DNA from: CAWDBV01 sp963800705
Lineage (GTDB): Bacteria > Actinomycetota > Thermoleophilia > Solirubrobacterales > 70-9
DNA length: 64,000 nucleotides
Reading direction: 5' to 3'
Assembly: GCA_963800705.1 (NCBI GenBank)
Contig: CAWDBV010000005.1
Location: 310,001-374,000, forward strand
Part shown: positions 1 through 8,420 of the stretch, in pieces
How the letters are laid out: each line of letters begins with the position of its first letter
How positions within the stretch are numbered: the stretch's first letter is position 1
Made by a program: the position numbers and the translations under genes
The notes under the pieces: model-generated
The model's input: the letters and a program-made list of their open reading frames with translations, nothing else
What the model was told of the DNA's origin: nothing
The model's database searches: none

Positions 1-1466
1 GGGACGCGGTGATGGTGAACTGCAACCCCGAGACGGTCTCGACCGACTACGACACGTCCGACCGCCTCTACTTCGAGCCGCTCACCACTGAGGATGTGCT
101 CGCGGTGATCGAGTCGGAGCACCCCGAGGGCGTGATCGTCCAGTTCGGCGGGCAGACGCCGCTGAAGCTGGCGCGTGCGCTCGAGGAGGCCGGCGCGACG
201 CTGCTCGGCACGCCGGTCGACGCGATCGACCTCGCCGAGGACCGCGGCCGCTTCGGTGCTCTGCTGCGGCGACTCGAGATCGCCCACCCTCCATACGGGA
301 CCGCGCTCTCGGCCGAAGAGGCGGTCGCGATCGCCGAGGACGTCGGTTTCCCGCTGCTGGTCCGCCCCTCCTACGTGCTCGGCGGCCGCGCGATGGAGAT
401 CTGTTACTCGACCGACGACCTCTCCGCCTACCTGGACGCGAACGTGAAGGCCGACCAGGAGCATCCCTTGCTTTTGGACCGCTTCCTCGAGAACGCGATC
501 GAGGTCGACGTCGACGCGCTCGCCGACGGCTCCGACGCCTACGTCGCCGGGATCATGCAGCACGTCGAGGAGGCCGGGGTCCACTCCGGCGACTCGGCAT
601 GCGTGATCCCGCCGATGAGCCTCGGCGAGGAGATGCTCGACGAGATCCGCGCGACGACGAAGCGGATCGCCGTCGAGCTCGGGGTGATCGGGCTGATCAA
701 CGTCCAGTACGCGGTCGCCGGCGGCAACCTCTACGTGATCGAGGCCAACCCGCGCGCCTCGCGGACGGTGCCCTTCGTGAGCAAGGCGATCGGCGCCCCG
801 CTGGCGAAGATCGCCTGCCGGTTGATGCTCGGCGAGCGGCTCGCTGACCAGGAGCTCCCGGGGGACTCCGACGACCATGTCTCCGTCAAGGAGGCGGTGC
901 TGCCCTTCTCGCGCTTCGCCGGCGCCGATTCGGTGCTTGGCCCGGAGATGAAGAGCACCGGCGAGGTGATGGGCGTCGCGCGCGACTTCCCGACCGCCTT
1001 CGGCAAGGCGCAGGCAGCGGCGGGCGTGGCGCTGCCGAGCGAGGGCACGATCTTCATCAGCGTCACCGACACCGACAAGCCCGCCGCCACCCAGATCGCG
1101 GCGCGCTTCCATGACCTCGGGTTCAAGATCATCGCCACCGGGGGCACGACCCAGGCGATATCGGGGATGGGGGTACCGGTGCGGAAGATCAACAAGATCG
1201 GCGAGGGCTCGCCGCACGTCGTCGACTGCATCAACTCCGGTGAGGTCGACCTGGTGATCAACACGCCGACCGGCTCCGGGGCCCGCGCCGACGGCTACGA
1301 GATCCGCAGCGCCGCGATCCAGCACGGCGTCCCCTGCGTGACGACGATGACCGGGGCCTCGGCGGCGGCGCGGGCGATCTTCGCGCAGCACGAGGGAGAG
1401 GCCGAGGTGCGCTCGCTCCAGGAGCTCCACGACCGGCCAAAGCGACGCGAAGGCGTTCCGAACTGA
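1..1466 (+). CDS. carB: Carbamoyl-phosphate synthase large subunit, 3' part
   Basis: Large subunit of carbamoyl-phosphate synthase, which makes carbamoyl phosphate for pyrimidine and arginine synthesis. The gene enters from the left edge; the reading frame is already open at base 3. What remains is the second ATP-grasp half, starting at the family motif VNCNPETVSTDYDTSDRLYF. It keeps LVRPSYVLGGRAMEI, the ATP-grasp core SACVIPP and VIEANPRASRTVPF. A C-terminal MGS-like allosteric domain follows (TGGTTQAI, then VINTPTG about 40 residues later). The stop overlaps the proposed start of pyrK, consistent with one pyr operon. I am sure of the identity; the start lies outside the window. Confidence 0.97.
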   Translation, partial: DAVMVNCNPETVSTDYDTSDRLYFEPLTTEDVLAVIESEHPEGVIVQFGGQTPLKLARALEEAGATLLGTPVDAIDLAEDRGRFGALLRRLEIAHPPYGTALSAEEAVAIAEDVGFPLLVRPSYVLGGRAMEICYSTDDLSAYLDANVKADQEHPLLLDRFLENAIEVDVDALADGSDAYVAGIMQHVEEAGVHSGDSACVIPPMSLGEEMLDEIRATTKRIAVELGVIGLINVQYAVAGGNLYVIEANPRASRTVPFVSKAIGAPLAKIACRLMLGERLADQELPGDSDDHVSVKEAVLPFSRFAGADSVLGPEMKSTGEVMGVARDFPTAFGKAQAAAGVALPSEGTIFISVTDTDKPAATQIAARFHDLGFKIIATGGTTQAISGMGVPVRKINKIGEGSPHVVDCINSGEVDLVINTPTGSGARADGYEIRSAAIQHGVPCVTTMTGASAAARAIFAQHEGEAEVRSLQELHDRPKRREGVPN

Positions 1467-2287
1467 TCCGCCGCAGCTGCGAGGTCGTAGCCAACCGCGC
1501 CGCCGGCGCCTATCGGATCTTCTCGGCTATCGACGCCGAGGGCCCCGAACCCGAAGCGGGGCAGTTCTACATGCTCGCCGCCGAGTCGGGGTGGGAGGGG
1601 CCCGGCGGCCGGCCTTACCTCGCCCGTGCCTTCTCGGTCGCGCTCGCCGAGCCGAGCGACGGCGGCGTGCGGCTCGACTTCCTGGTCGAGGCGATCGGGC
1701 CCGGGACGACGCGGCTCGCCGAGCTCGCGCCCGGCGAGCGGCTGCTCGTCACCGGGCCGCTCGGCCGCGGTTTCTCGCCGCCGGGCGAGCTGGTCGACGC
1801 CGCCGCGGGAGCGATCCTCGTCGGCGGTGGGATCGGCGTCGCGCCGATCGCGATCTGGCAGCGCTCGCTGCGCACCGCCGGGACCCCGGCACGAGTCCTG
1901 CTCGGCTTCCGCGACCGCGACCACTACGGCGGCACCGAGCTCTTCGACTGCTCCGAGGTCCGAATCGCCACCGACGACGGCCACCGCGGCCACCACGGCC
2001 GGGTCACCGACCTGCTCGCGGTGCTGCTCGAGGGGGATTCCGCGCAGGGCGCCGCGGTCTATGCGTGCGGGCCGCCGCCGATGCTCGAGGTGGTGAGGAC
2101 GATGTGCGCCGAGAGGGACGTGCGCGCCGAGCTCGCTTTGGAGGCGCCGATGGCGTGCGGATTCGGCGCCTGCATGGGCTGCGCGGTGCCACTCGCCGGC
2201 GGCGGATTCATGCGCCTCTGCCTCGACGGCCCGGTGGTCGAGTCGACCGCAATCGAGACCGCGCTCGTGCCTGGGAGCGGCCATTGA
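1463..2287 (+). CDS. pyrK: Dihydroorotate dehydrogenase electron-transfer subunit
   Basis: PyrK carries FAD and a 2Fe-2S cluster and passes electrons from class 1B dihydroorotate dehydrogenase to NAD. An FAD-binding ferredoxin-reductase-like fold leads to the nucleotide-binding stretch GAILVGGGIGVAPI. The C-terminus has the cluster ligands in CGFGACMGCAVPLAGGG followed by RLCLDGP. The first ATG in frame (1571) would cut off the N-terminal strand (LIRRSCEVVANRAAGAYRIFSA), which looks genuine and is encoded in frame back to 1463. A CTG there overlaps the carB stop as CTGA, giving 274 residues, the usual size. The CTG start is inference. The gene overlaps pyrD by 4 bases. Confidence 0.9.
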   Translation: MIRRSCEVVANRAAGAYRIFSAIDAEGPEPEAGQFYMLAAESGWEGPGGRPYLARAFSVALAEPSDGGVRLDFLVEAIGPGTTRLAELAPGERLLVTGPLGRGFSPPGELVDAAAGAILVGGGIGVAPIAIWQRSLRTAGTPARVLLGFRDRDHYGGTELFDCSEVRIATDDGHRGHHGRVTDLLAVLLEGDSAQGAAVYACGPPPMLEVVRTMCAERDVRAELALEAPMACGFGACMGCAVPLAGGGFMRLCLDGPVVESTAIETALVPGSGH

Positions 2288-3138
2288 CCACCCAGTTCTG
2301 CGGAGTAAATCTGGCTCACCCGGTCATCAACGGCTCCGGGACCTTTGACGCGATCGCGGCCCGGCGGACCTTCGGCGAGGAGCTTCTCGAGCGGTTCCCG
2401 TTCTCGGCCTTCGTCTCGAAGACGATCACCCCGGAGCCGCGCCCCGGCAACCCGCCACCGCGGCTCTGGGAGACACCGTCGGGGTTGATCAACTCGATCG
2501 GGCTCCCGAACAAGGGGCTCGACGGATTCCTGGCCGAGGACCTGCCGCAACTCGCCGATCTGCCGGTGCCGCTGTTCGTCTCGGTGATGGGAACGAGCAT
2601 CGAGGAGTTCTCGCGGCTGGTCGAAGGCGTCGCTTCGCGCGACGAGGTCGCGGCGGTCGAGCTCAATGTCTCGTGCCCGAACGTGAAGTCGGGGCTGATC
2701 GTCGGCGAGTCCCCGGAGGAGACCGGCTCCCTCCTCGCAGAGCTCCGCGGGCTGACCTCGAAGCCGCTGATCGTCAAGCTGACCCCGAATGTCGCCGCCC
2801 CGGAGGCGATCGCGGCGGCGGCCGAGCAGGGCGGTGCCGACGCCGTCTCGCTGATCAACACCCTGAAGGCCGTCGCGCTACATCCGGAGTCCGGCGAGCG
2901 CTGGCTCGGCGGCGGAAGCGGCGGTCTGTCGGGGCCCGCAGTCCGCGCCGTCGCCCTCGAACAGGTCGCCCGGGTCGCCTCGGAGGTCGAGATTCCGGTG
3001 ATCGGGATGGGCGGAATCGCCACCGCCGGCGATGCCAGCGACTTCCTCGCCGCCGGAGCGACTCTGGTCGCCGTCGGGACGGAGTCGTTCCGCGACCCGA
3101 TGGCCGGTCATCGGATCGCAGGAGAGCTTTCCCGCTAA
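2284..3138 (+). CDS. pyrD: Dihydroorotate dehydrogenase, class 1B
   Basis: Catalytic FMN subunit that oxidises dihydroorotate to orotate, acting with PyrK. The TIM-barrel protein of 284 residues has the flavin-binding NGSGTF near the N-terminus and the class 1 active-site segment ELNVSCPNVKSG, whose cysteine is the catalytic base. LIVKLTPN, the SLINTLKA loop and the phosphate-binding IGMGGIATAGDASDFLAAGA follow. The start is TTG at 2284, overlapping the pyrK stop as TTGA. No pyrF follows, although that gene often ends such operons; mihF comes next. Confidence 0.95.
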   Translation: MTTQFCGVNLAHPVINGSGTFDAIAARRTFGEELLERFPFSAFVSKTITPEPRPGNPPPRLWETPSGLINSIGLPNKGLDGFLAEDLPQLADLPVPLFVSVMGTSIEEFSRLVEGVASRDEVAAVELNVSCPNVKSGLIVGESPEETGSLLAELRGLTSKPLIVKLTPNVAAPEAIAAAAEQGGADAVSLINTLKAVALHPESGERWLGGGSGGLSGPAVRAVALEQVARVASEVEIPVIGMGGIATAGDASDFLAAGATLVAVGTESFRDPMAGHRIAGELSR

Positions 3139-3178
3139 ACGCGAAAAAAACAACTTCGCCGTCCTTGCGGGGCGTGGA

Positions 3179-3184
3179 TATACT
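3179..3184 (+). promoter_or_regulatory. -10 box TATACT of mihF
   Basis: TATACT ends 10 bases before the mihF ATG, so the transcript would have a leader of only a few bases. A weak -35 candidate (TTCGCC at 3155-3160) lies 18 bases upstream. No Shine-Dalgarno sequence is present. Confidence 0.55.
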
Positions 3185-3194
3185 CGCGCCCTCT

Positions 3195-3527
3195 ATGCAG
3201 GCCCCGACCAAGACCTCCGCCGCCGCACCCGAGAGGTCGTTGGATCAAAGGATGGAGGCCCTGAAGCGGGCCAACGACATCCGGACCCAGCGGGCCAAGC
3301 TGAAGAAGGACCTCAAAGGAGGCAAGGTCAAGATCCAGACCCTGCTTCTCGACCCGCCCGAGTACGTCCAGACCGCGAAGGTCTTCGACATGCTGCTCGC
3401 CGTTCCGAAGTACGGGCGCGTGAAGACGAACCGGGTCCTGAACCAGTGCCGGATCTCGCCGTCGAAGACGATCGGCGGGCTCTCGCAGCGCCAGCGCAAC
3501 GAGCTCGTCAGCCAGCTCCAGAAGTAA
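3195..3527 (+). CDS. mihF: Actinobacterial integration host factor (mIHF)
   Basis: Small basic nucleoid protein of 110 residues. It contains the family core ALKRANDIRTQRAKLKKDL, then VPKYGRVKTNRVLNQCRISPSKTIGGL. This is the helix-two-turn-helix DNA-binding region of mycobacterial and streptomycete IHF, a fold unrelated to proteobacterial IHF. The family binds and bends DNA and affects nucleoid structure and lambda-type integration. The ATG at 3195 is chosen because a TATACT box sits just before it. The position between pyr genes and gmk is the conserved actinobacterial location and supports the taxonomic call. Confidence 0.93.
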   Translation: MQAPTKTSAAAPERSLDQRMEALKRANDIRTQRAKLKKDLKGGKVKIQTLLLDPPEYVQTAKVFDMLLAVPKYGRVKTNRVLNQCRISPSKTIGGLSQRQRNELVSQLQK

Positions 3528-3541
3528 TCCGAGCCCCCGGC

Positions 3542-3547
3542 TAGCTT
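3542..3547 (+). promoter_or_regulatory. -10 box TAGCTT of gmk
   Basis: TAGCTT ends 7 bases before the gmk ATG, with no Shine-Dalgarno between. This fits the leaderless pattern of the window. Confidence 0.45.
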
Positions 3548-3554
3548 CCTGCCC

Positions 3555-4133
3555 ATGGAGGCGGAGGACGCAAAGGTCTTCGTGATCACCGGGCCGTCCG
3601 GGGTCGGCAAGGGGACGCTTATCTCGAAGCTGCTCGAGTCGGTGCCCGACCTCGAGCTCTCGATCTCGGCGACGACGCGGCCGCCGCGGGAGGGGGAGCG
3701 GGACGGGCGCGAGTACCACTTCCTTTCCGCGGAGGTGTTCGAGCAGCGGGTCGAGGCCGGCGAGTTCCTCGAGCACGCCGACTACAGCGGACACCGCTAC
3801 GGGACGCTCCGCTCCGAAGTCGACGAGCGGCTCGACGGCGGGCGCTCGGTTGTGCTCGAGATCGAGCTCCAGGGCGCGCGCCAGATCCGCGAGACGATGC
3901 CCGAGGCGGTGCAGATCTTCATCGCCCCGCCGCCGCCCGAGGCCGAGGCGCTCCGCGAGCGGCTCGCGGGGCGCGGCACCGACCCGCCCGAGCAGATCGA
4001 GGCCCGGCTTGAGACCGCGAAATCCGAGCTCGAGGCGCGCTCGGAGTTCGGGCACGAGATCGTGAACGACGACGTGCAGAAGGCGGCTTCGGAGCTCGAA
4101 AGCCTGGTCCGCGGCGAACTATCCCTACACTGA
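3555..4133 (+). CDS. gmk: Guanylate kinase
   Basis: Phosphorylates GMP to GDP with ATP. The 192-residue protein has the P-loop GPSGVGKGTL at residues 13-22 and the GMP-binding segment SISATTRPPREGERDGREYHFL. The LEHADYSGHRYG loop, the Walker-B-like VVLEIELQGARQI and the lid GRGTDPPEQIEARLETA are also present. Length is normal. It is followed by rpoZ after 6 bases, but rpoZ has its own -10 box overlapping the gmk stop. Confidence 0.97.
   Translation: MEAEDAKVFVITGPSGVGKGTLISKLLESVPDLELSISATTRPPREGERDGREYHFLSAEVFEQRVEAGEFLEHADYSGHRYGTLRSEVDERLDGGRSVVLEIELQGARQIRETMPEAVQIFIAPPPPEAEALRERLAGRGTDPPEQIEARLETAKSELEARSEFGHEIVNDDVQKAASELESLVRGELSLH
4126..4131 (+). promoter_or_regulatory. -10 box TACACT of rpoZ
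   Basis: TACACT overlaps the end of gmk and ends 8 bases before the rpoZ ATG. There is no ribosome-binding site. Confidence 0.45.
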
Positions 4134-4139
4134 GTCCGG

Positions 4140-4370
4140 ATGATCAAGCCACGCGTAGACAAGCTGCTCGACCAGGTCGATTCGCATTACGCGGCCGTAG
4201 TGGTCGCCGCAAAGCGCGCCCGCCAGATAAACGCCTACTACCACTCGCTCAGCGAGGGGACGTACGGCGAGCACACGCCGCCGATGGTTGAGACGCCGAG
4301 CGGCAACTATCTGACGATCTCGCTCGAAGAGATCGCCGCGGGCAAAGTCAAGTACGAGTACAAGTCCTAA
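4140..4370 (+). CDS. rpoZ: RNA polymerase omega subunit
   Basis: Assembles with beta-prime in RNA polymerase. The 76-residue protein begins IKPRVDKLLDQVDSHYAAVVVAAKRARQIN, the conserved omega segment in which Y and the AAKRARQI helix contact beta-prime. It ends with a short acidic and basic tail (SLEEIAAGKVKYEYKS). The position between gmk and coaBC is conserved across Actinobacteria and many Firmicutes. Confidence 0.95.
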   Translation: MIKPRVDKLLDQVDSHYAAVVVAAKRARQINAYYHSLSEGTYGEHTPPMVETPSGNYLTISLEEIAAGKVKYEYKS

Positions 4371-4377
4371 GGGAGCC

Positions 4378-5631
4378 ATGGCCCGGATCCTGCTCGGGGT
4401 GAGTGGGGGCATCGCCGCCTACAAGGCGCTCGAGCTGGCGCGCCTGGCGACGAAGAACGGCCACGCGGTCCGGGTGCTGATGACCCCGGCCGCGCAGCGC
4501 TTCGTCGGCGCGGCTTCGTTCGAGGGCATCGTCGGCGCCCCGGTGCTGACCGACGAGTTCGAGCGCGACCCGGCGCGCGGCGCCTTCCCCGGCGACCCCG
4601 CCCCGGAGCACGACCCGATCGGCCACCTCGAGGTCGTCGCCAACGCCGACGCCTACCTGATCGCCCCGGCCTCGGCGAACACGATCGCGAAGCTCGCCTC
4701 GGGCCAGGCCGACTCGATGGTCACGACTTCGTTCCTTGCCTGCACCGCGCCGCGGCTCGTCGCCCCGGCGATGAACGACCGCATGTACCGCGACGACGCG
4801 ACCCAGGCCAACCTCGCCACGCTCCGCGACCGCGGCATCACGATGATCGAGCCCGAGGAAGGCGCGCTCGCCTCGCGCGGCGAGCACGGGGTCGGCAGGC
4901 TGCCCGATCCCGAAGCCCTGCTGCGCGAGATCGAGGCGGCGCTCCCCTCGCCGCCCGGCCCATGGGACGGTCTCAAGGTCCTTGTTTCGGCCGGGGGCAC
5001 CCGCGAGCCGATCGACCCGGTGCGCTTCATCGGCAATCGCTCGAGCGGCAGGATGGGGATCGCACTCGCCGCCGCCGCGGCTCGGCGCGGGGCCGAGGTG
5101 ACGCTCGTGGCCGCCAACGTGGCGCTCCCGGTGCCGCCGGGCGTGAACACGGTCGAGGTCGAGACCGCGGCCGAGCTCGCCGATGCGCTCGGTACCGAGT
5201 TCCCCTCCGCCGATGCGCTGATCATGGCCGCGGCGCCGGCGGACTTCAGGCCCGCCGAGCCCGCCGAGGGCAAGATCGCCCGCGAGGGCAGCGGCGGCCT
5301 CGAGCTCCGGCTGACCGAGACCGAGGACATCCTCGCTTTGCTCGCCTCCCGCCGCCGTGAGGGCCAGACGCTGATCGGCTTCGCCGCCGAGCACGGCGGC
5401 GACGCAGTTGGTCGCGCACGCGAGAAGCTCACCCTCAAGGGCGTCGACGCGATCGTCCTCAACGACGTCTCCGATCCGGAGATCGGCTTCGACTCCGATC
5501 AGAACGCGGTCACGATCGTCGAGCCGGACTCCGAGCACGAGCTCGAGATCGCCTCCAAGGACGTGATCGCCGACGCGATCCTCGACCGGGTCGAGGCGCT
5601 CCGCGCCGCGACCAGTCCTACAAACCGCTAG
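4378..5631 (+). CDS. coaBC: Bifunctional phosphopantothenoylcysteine decarboxylase/synthetase
   Basis: Catalyses two steps of coenzyme A synthesis: ligation of cysteine to phosphopantothenate (CoaB) and its decarboxylation (CoaC). The FMN-dependent CoaC half (residues 1-180) has GVSGGIAAYKALELA and the substrate motif APAMNDRMY. The loop that carries a cysteine in E. coli (ACG) reads ASRGEHGVGRLP here, so that cysteine is absent; mycobacterial enzymes also vary at this loop. The CoaB half (about 195-417) has VSAGGTREPIDPVRFIGNRS and LNDVSDPEIGFDSDQNAVTI. It lies 7 bases after rpoZ with a GGGAG ribosome site, so the two are probably co-transcribed. Confidence 0.96.
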   Translation: MARILLGVSGGIAAYKALELARLATKNGHAVRVLMTPAAQRFVGAASFEGIVGAPVLTDEFERDPARGAFPGDPAPEHDPIGHLEVVANADAYLIAPASANTIAKLASGQADSMVTTSFLACTAPRLVAPAMNDRMYRDDATQANLATLRDRGITMIEPEEGALASRGEHGVGRLPDPEALLREIEAALPSPPGPWDGLKVLVSAGGTREPIDPVRFIGNRSSGRMGIALAAAAARRGAEVTLVAANVALPVPPGVNTVEVETAAELADALGTEFPSADALIMAAAPADFRPAEPAEGKIAREGSGGLELRLTETEDILALLASRRREGQTLIGFAAEHGGDAVGRAREKLTLKGVDAIVLNDVSDPEIGFDSDQNAVTIVEPDSEHELEIASKDVIADAILDRVEALRAATSPTNR

Positions 5632-5671
5632 GCACGAATTTCAAAAGTTCAGGGTGCCCTCCTGATGTGAA
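5628..5671 (+). repeat. Copy 1 of a 44-bp intergenic repeat
   Basis: It begins on the coaBC stop codon (CTAGGCACG), has a 10-base variable part, then GTTCAGGGTG-C-CCTCCTGATG-T-GAA. It matches 16254-16297 at 35 of 44 positions with identical spacing. It contains the inverted repeat TCAGG-N7-CCTGA. Both copies sit between a housekeeping gene and a secreted-protein gene. Function unknown; an operator or promoter element is likely. Confidence 0.6.
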
Positions 5672-5700
5672 CGGGGCGGGATTAGTGGATCGTCGCCGCC

Positions 5701-7056
5701 ATGACGACAACCACTCGCATCCACACGTCCCTGACCACCCTCTTCGCGCGGCTCGCGCTCGGTACGGCGCTCGGGCTCACCGTCTCGCTTGCCCTCGCCT
5801 CGACCGCTTCAGCGCTGGAGCAGAAGCTCACTGCCCCCGACGGGGCCGCGTCCGACCGACTCGGCGGCTCGGTCGCGATCGACGGCGACACCTTGGTCGC
5901 CGGCGCCCCTGGAGACGAGTCCAACAAGGGCTCGGTGTATGTGTTTCAGCGTGCGGGGGACAACTGGGCGTTTACGGCCAGGCTGACCGCCTCCGATGGC
6001 GAGGCGGGCGACGCGCTCGGCCTCTCGGTCGCGATCGACGGCGATGTGATCGTCGTCGCCGCCCCCTTCGACGACGGCGTCAGCGGCTCGGCCTACACCT
6101 TCGCGCGCAGTGGTGCGGCGGCGCGCACCGAGACCGCGAAGCTGACCGCCTCAGACCGCGTCTCGGGCGACCAGCTCGGCTCCTCGGTCGCGATCGACGG
6201 CGACACGATCGTCGCCGGCGCCCTCGGCGACGACGCCAGCAGGGGCTCGGCTTACACCTTCGCGCGCAGCGGCGCACCGGCGCGCACGCAGACCGCGAAG
6301 GTGACCGCCTCGGACGGAGCCGCGAACGACTCCCTCGGCTTTTCGGTCGCGATCGACGGCGACACGATCCTCGCCGGCGCCAACGGCGACGACGCCTTCA
6401 AGGGCTCGGCCTACACCTTCGCGCGCAGCGGCGCGGCGGTGCGCACCGAGAGCGCGAAGCTGACCGCCTCCGACGGCGTCGCCCCGGACAACCTCGGCGT
6501 CTCGGTCGCGATCGACGGTGCCGTGATCGTCGCCGGCGCCTACCTCGCTGGCGCCACCGGCGGGGGCGCGGCCTACACCTTCGCCCGCAGCGGCGCATCG
6601 GCCCGCACGGAGACAGCGAAGCTGACCGCCTCGGACGGGGCCGCGAACGACTCACTCGGCTCCTCGGTCGCGATCGACGGCGACACGATCGTCGCCGGCG
6701 CGGTCGGCGCCGACTCATATAAGGGCTCTGCCTACACGTTCGCCAGTAGCGGCGCGGTGGCGCGCACGCAAACCGCGAAGCTGACCGCCTCCGACGGGGC
6801 GGCATCCGACTATCTCGGCCTCTCGGTCGCGATCGACGGCGATGCGATCGTCGCCGGTGCCCACGGCGACGACGCCCTCAAGGGCTCGGCGTCGGTCTTC
6901 TTCCCGCCGACACCGACGCCACCGGCCCCTGCCGCGACGCCCGTCGCTGTTACGACCCCGCCCACCCCAGCCCCGAAGAAGTGCAAGAAGAAGAAGGCGA
7001 AGAAGAGCAGCGCCACGGCCGCGAAGAAGAAGTGCAAGAAGCGGAGGAAGCGCTGA
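5701..7056 (+). CDS. Secreted seven-repeat FG-GAP propeller with CK-tail (1)
   Basis: Predicted surface protein of 451 residues. A basic N-terminus and hydrophobic core ending in ASTASA form a Sec signal peptide (about 1-38). Seven repeats of about 53 residues follow, each built on LTASDGAA-x-D-x-LG-x-SVAIDGDTIVAGA then GDD...KGSAYTFARSG, an FG-GAP-type beta-propeller pattern. A Pro/Ala linker leads to a tail with two cysteines in poly-Lys/Arg (KKCKKKKAKK ... KKKCKKRRKR). Related propellers bind ligands or calcium outside the cell; the ligand here is unknown. The stop overlaps the ATG of a tandem paralogue by one base (TGATG). No clear ribosome site; a 44-bp repeat lies upstream. Confidence 0.85.
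   Translation: MTTTTRIHTSLTTLFARLALGTALGLTVSLALASTASALEQKLTAPDGAASDRLGGSVAIDGDTLVAGAPGDESNKGSVYVFQRAGDNWAFTARLTASDGEAGDALGLSVAIDGDVIVVAAPFDDGVSGSAYTFARSGAAARTETAKLTASDRVSGDQLGSSVAIDGDTIVAGALGDDASRGSAYTFARSGAPARTQTAKVTASDGAANDSLGFSVAIDGDTILAGANGDDAFKGSAYTFARSGAAVRTESAKLTASDGVAPDNLGVSVAIDGAVIVAGAYLAGATGGGAAYTFARSGASARTETAKLTASDGAANDSLGSSVAIDGDTIVAGAVGADSYKGSAYTFASSGAVARTQTAKLTASDGAASDYLGLSVAIDGDAIVAGAHGDDALKGSASVFFPPTPTPPAPAATPVAVTTPPTPAPKKCKKKKAKKSSATAAKKKCKKRRKR
5815..6895 (+). repeat. Seven in-frame repeats of about 159 bp (FG-GAP)
   Basis: The coding DNA repeats every 159 bases or so, each unit carrying near-identical stretches such as TCGGTCGCGATCGACGGCGA. Units are similar enough to recombine, so repeat number could vary between strains. 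Confidence 0.85.
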
Positions 7057-8420
7057 TGAGGGCGACGACGACCCGCATCCACACGTCCCTGGCGGCCCCC
7101 TTCGCCCGGCTCACGCTCGGCACGGCGCTCGCGCTCACCGTCACGCTTGCTCTCGCCTCGCCGGCTTCGGCGCTGGAGCAGAAGCTGACCGCAGGGGACG
7201 CGGCCGTGGGCGATGAGCTCGGCACGTCGGTCGCGATCGACGGCGACACGATGGTCGCCGGCGCCCCCGGGGACGACTCCTTAAGGGGCGCGGTGTACGT
7301 CTTTCACCGCTCGGGGGACAGCTGGGCGCTCACGGCCAAGCTGACCGCCTCCGACGGGGCGGCAGGCGATTTCCTCGGCGGTTCGGTCGCGATCGACGGC
7401 GATCTGATCGTCGCCGGCGCGCACCGCGACGATAGCTTCAAGGGCTCCGCCTACACCTTCGCGCGCAGCGGCGCGGTCGCGCGCAGTGAGACCGCGAAGC
7501 TGACCGCGTCCGACGGCGCTGCGACCGACCAACTCGGCTCCTCAGTCGCGGTCGAGGGCGACGTGATCGTCGCCGGCGCCCGCGGCGACGACGCCAACCA
7601 GGGTTCCGCCTACACCTTCGCCCGCGGCGGCACGGCGGCGCGCACCGAGACCGCGAAGCTGACCGCCTCCAACGGGGCGGCAGACGATTACCTCGGGGTG
7701 TCGGTCGCGATCGACGGCGACGTGATCGTGGCGGGCGGCCTCGGCCACGACGCCTCAAAGGGCTCCGCCTACACCTTCGCCCGCAGCGGCGCGGCGGCGC
7801 GACTCCAGACCGCGAAGTTGAGCGCCTCCGACGGAGCCGCGGGCGACGAACTCGGCTCCTCGGTCGCGATCGAGGGCGACGTGATCGTCGCCGGCGCCCG
7901 CGGCGACGACGCCCACAAGGGTTCGGCCTACACCTTCGCCCGTAGCGGCGCGGCGGGGCGTACCGAGACCGCGAAGCTGACCGCCTCCGACGGAGCGGCG
8001 CCGGACAACCTCGGCTCGTCGGTCGCGATCGACGGCGATGCGATCGTCGCCGGCGCCTTCGACGACGACGACTCAAGGGGCGCGGCCTACACCTTCGCGC
8101 GCAGCGGCGCGGCGGCGCGCACCGAGACCGCGAAGCTGACCGCCTCAGACCGAGCCGCATACGACTCCCTCGGCGATTCGGTCGCGATCGACGGCGATGT
8201 GATCGTCGCCGGAGCCCCCGGCGACGACCTCAAGGGCTCCGCCTCGGTCTTCTTCCCGTCGGCGCCGGCGCCTCCGGCGTCCGTCGCAACGCCCCTCGGT
8301 GTCACGACCCCGGCCGCCGCCTCAGCGCCGAAGAAGTGCAAGAAGGAGAAGAAGGCCAAGACGAGCAGCGCCACGGTCGCGAAGAAGAAAAAGAAGACGT
8401 GCAAGCGGAGGAAGCGATGA
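7056..8420 (+). CDS. Secreted seven-repeat FG-GAP propeller with CK-tail (2)
   Basis: Tandem paralogue of the preceding gene, 454 residues. Even the signal peptides align (TTTRIHTSL, then ALEQKLTA at the mature N-terminus). Seven repeats of about 53 residues are followed by a Pro/Ala linker and a tail with two cysteines 20 residues apart in Lys-rich sequence (KKCKKEKKAK ... KKTCKRRKR). The ATG at 7056 overlaps the upstream stop. The 3' end overlaps the kelch gene by four bases (ATGA). A recent duplication followed by divergence of surface loops is likely. Confidence 0.85.
   Translation: MRATTTRIHTSLAAPFARLTLGTALALTVTLALASPASALEQKLTAGDAAVGDELGTSVAIDGDTMVAGAPGDDSLRGAVYVFHRSGDSWALTAKLTASDGAAGDFLGGSVAIDGDLIVAGAHRDDSFKGSAYTFARSGAVARSETAKLTASDGAATDQLGSSVAVEGDVIVAGARGDDANQGSAYTFARGGTAARTETAKLTASNGAADDYLGVSVAIDGDVIVAGGLGHDASKGSAYTFARSGAAARLQTAKLSASDGAAGDELGSSVAIEGDVIVAGARGDDAHKGSAYTFARSGAAGRTETAKLTASDGAAPDNLGSSVAIDGDAIVAGAFDDDDSRGAAYTFARSGAAARTETAKLTASDRAAYDSLGDSVAIDGDVIVAGAPGDDLKGSASVFFPSAPAPPASVATPLGVTTPAAASAPKKCKKEKKAKTSSATVAKKKKKTCKRRKR
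7175..8255 (+). repeat. Second block of seven 159-bp FG-GAP repeats
   Basis: Same repeat type as in 5815-6895, giving fourteen related units in about 2.4 kb. Confidence 0.85.

Noticed and set aside
5815..8255. Regular 159-bp repeats as a CRISPR-like array
   Set aside because: Units are in frame, translate to a consistent beta-propeller repeat and have no unique spacers.
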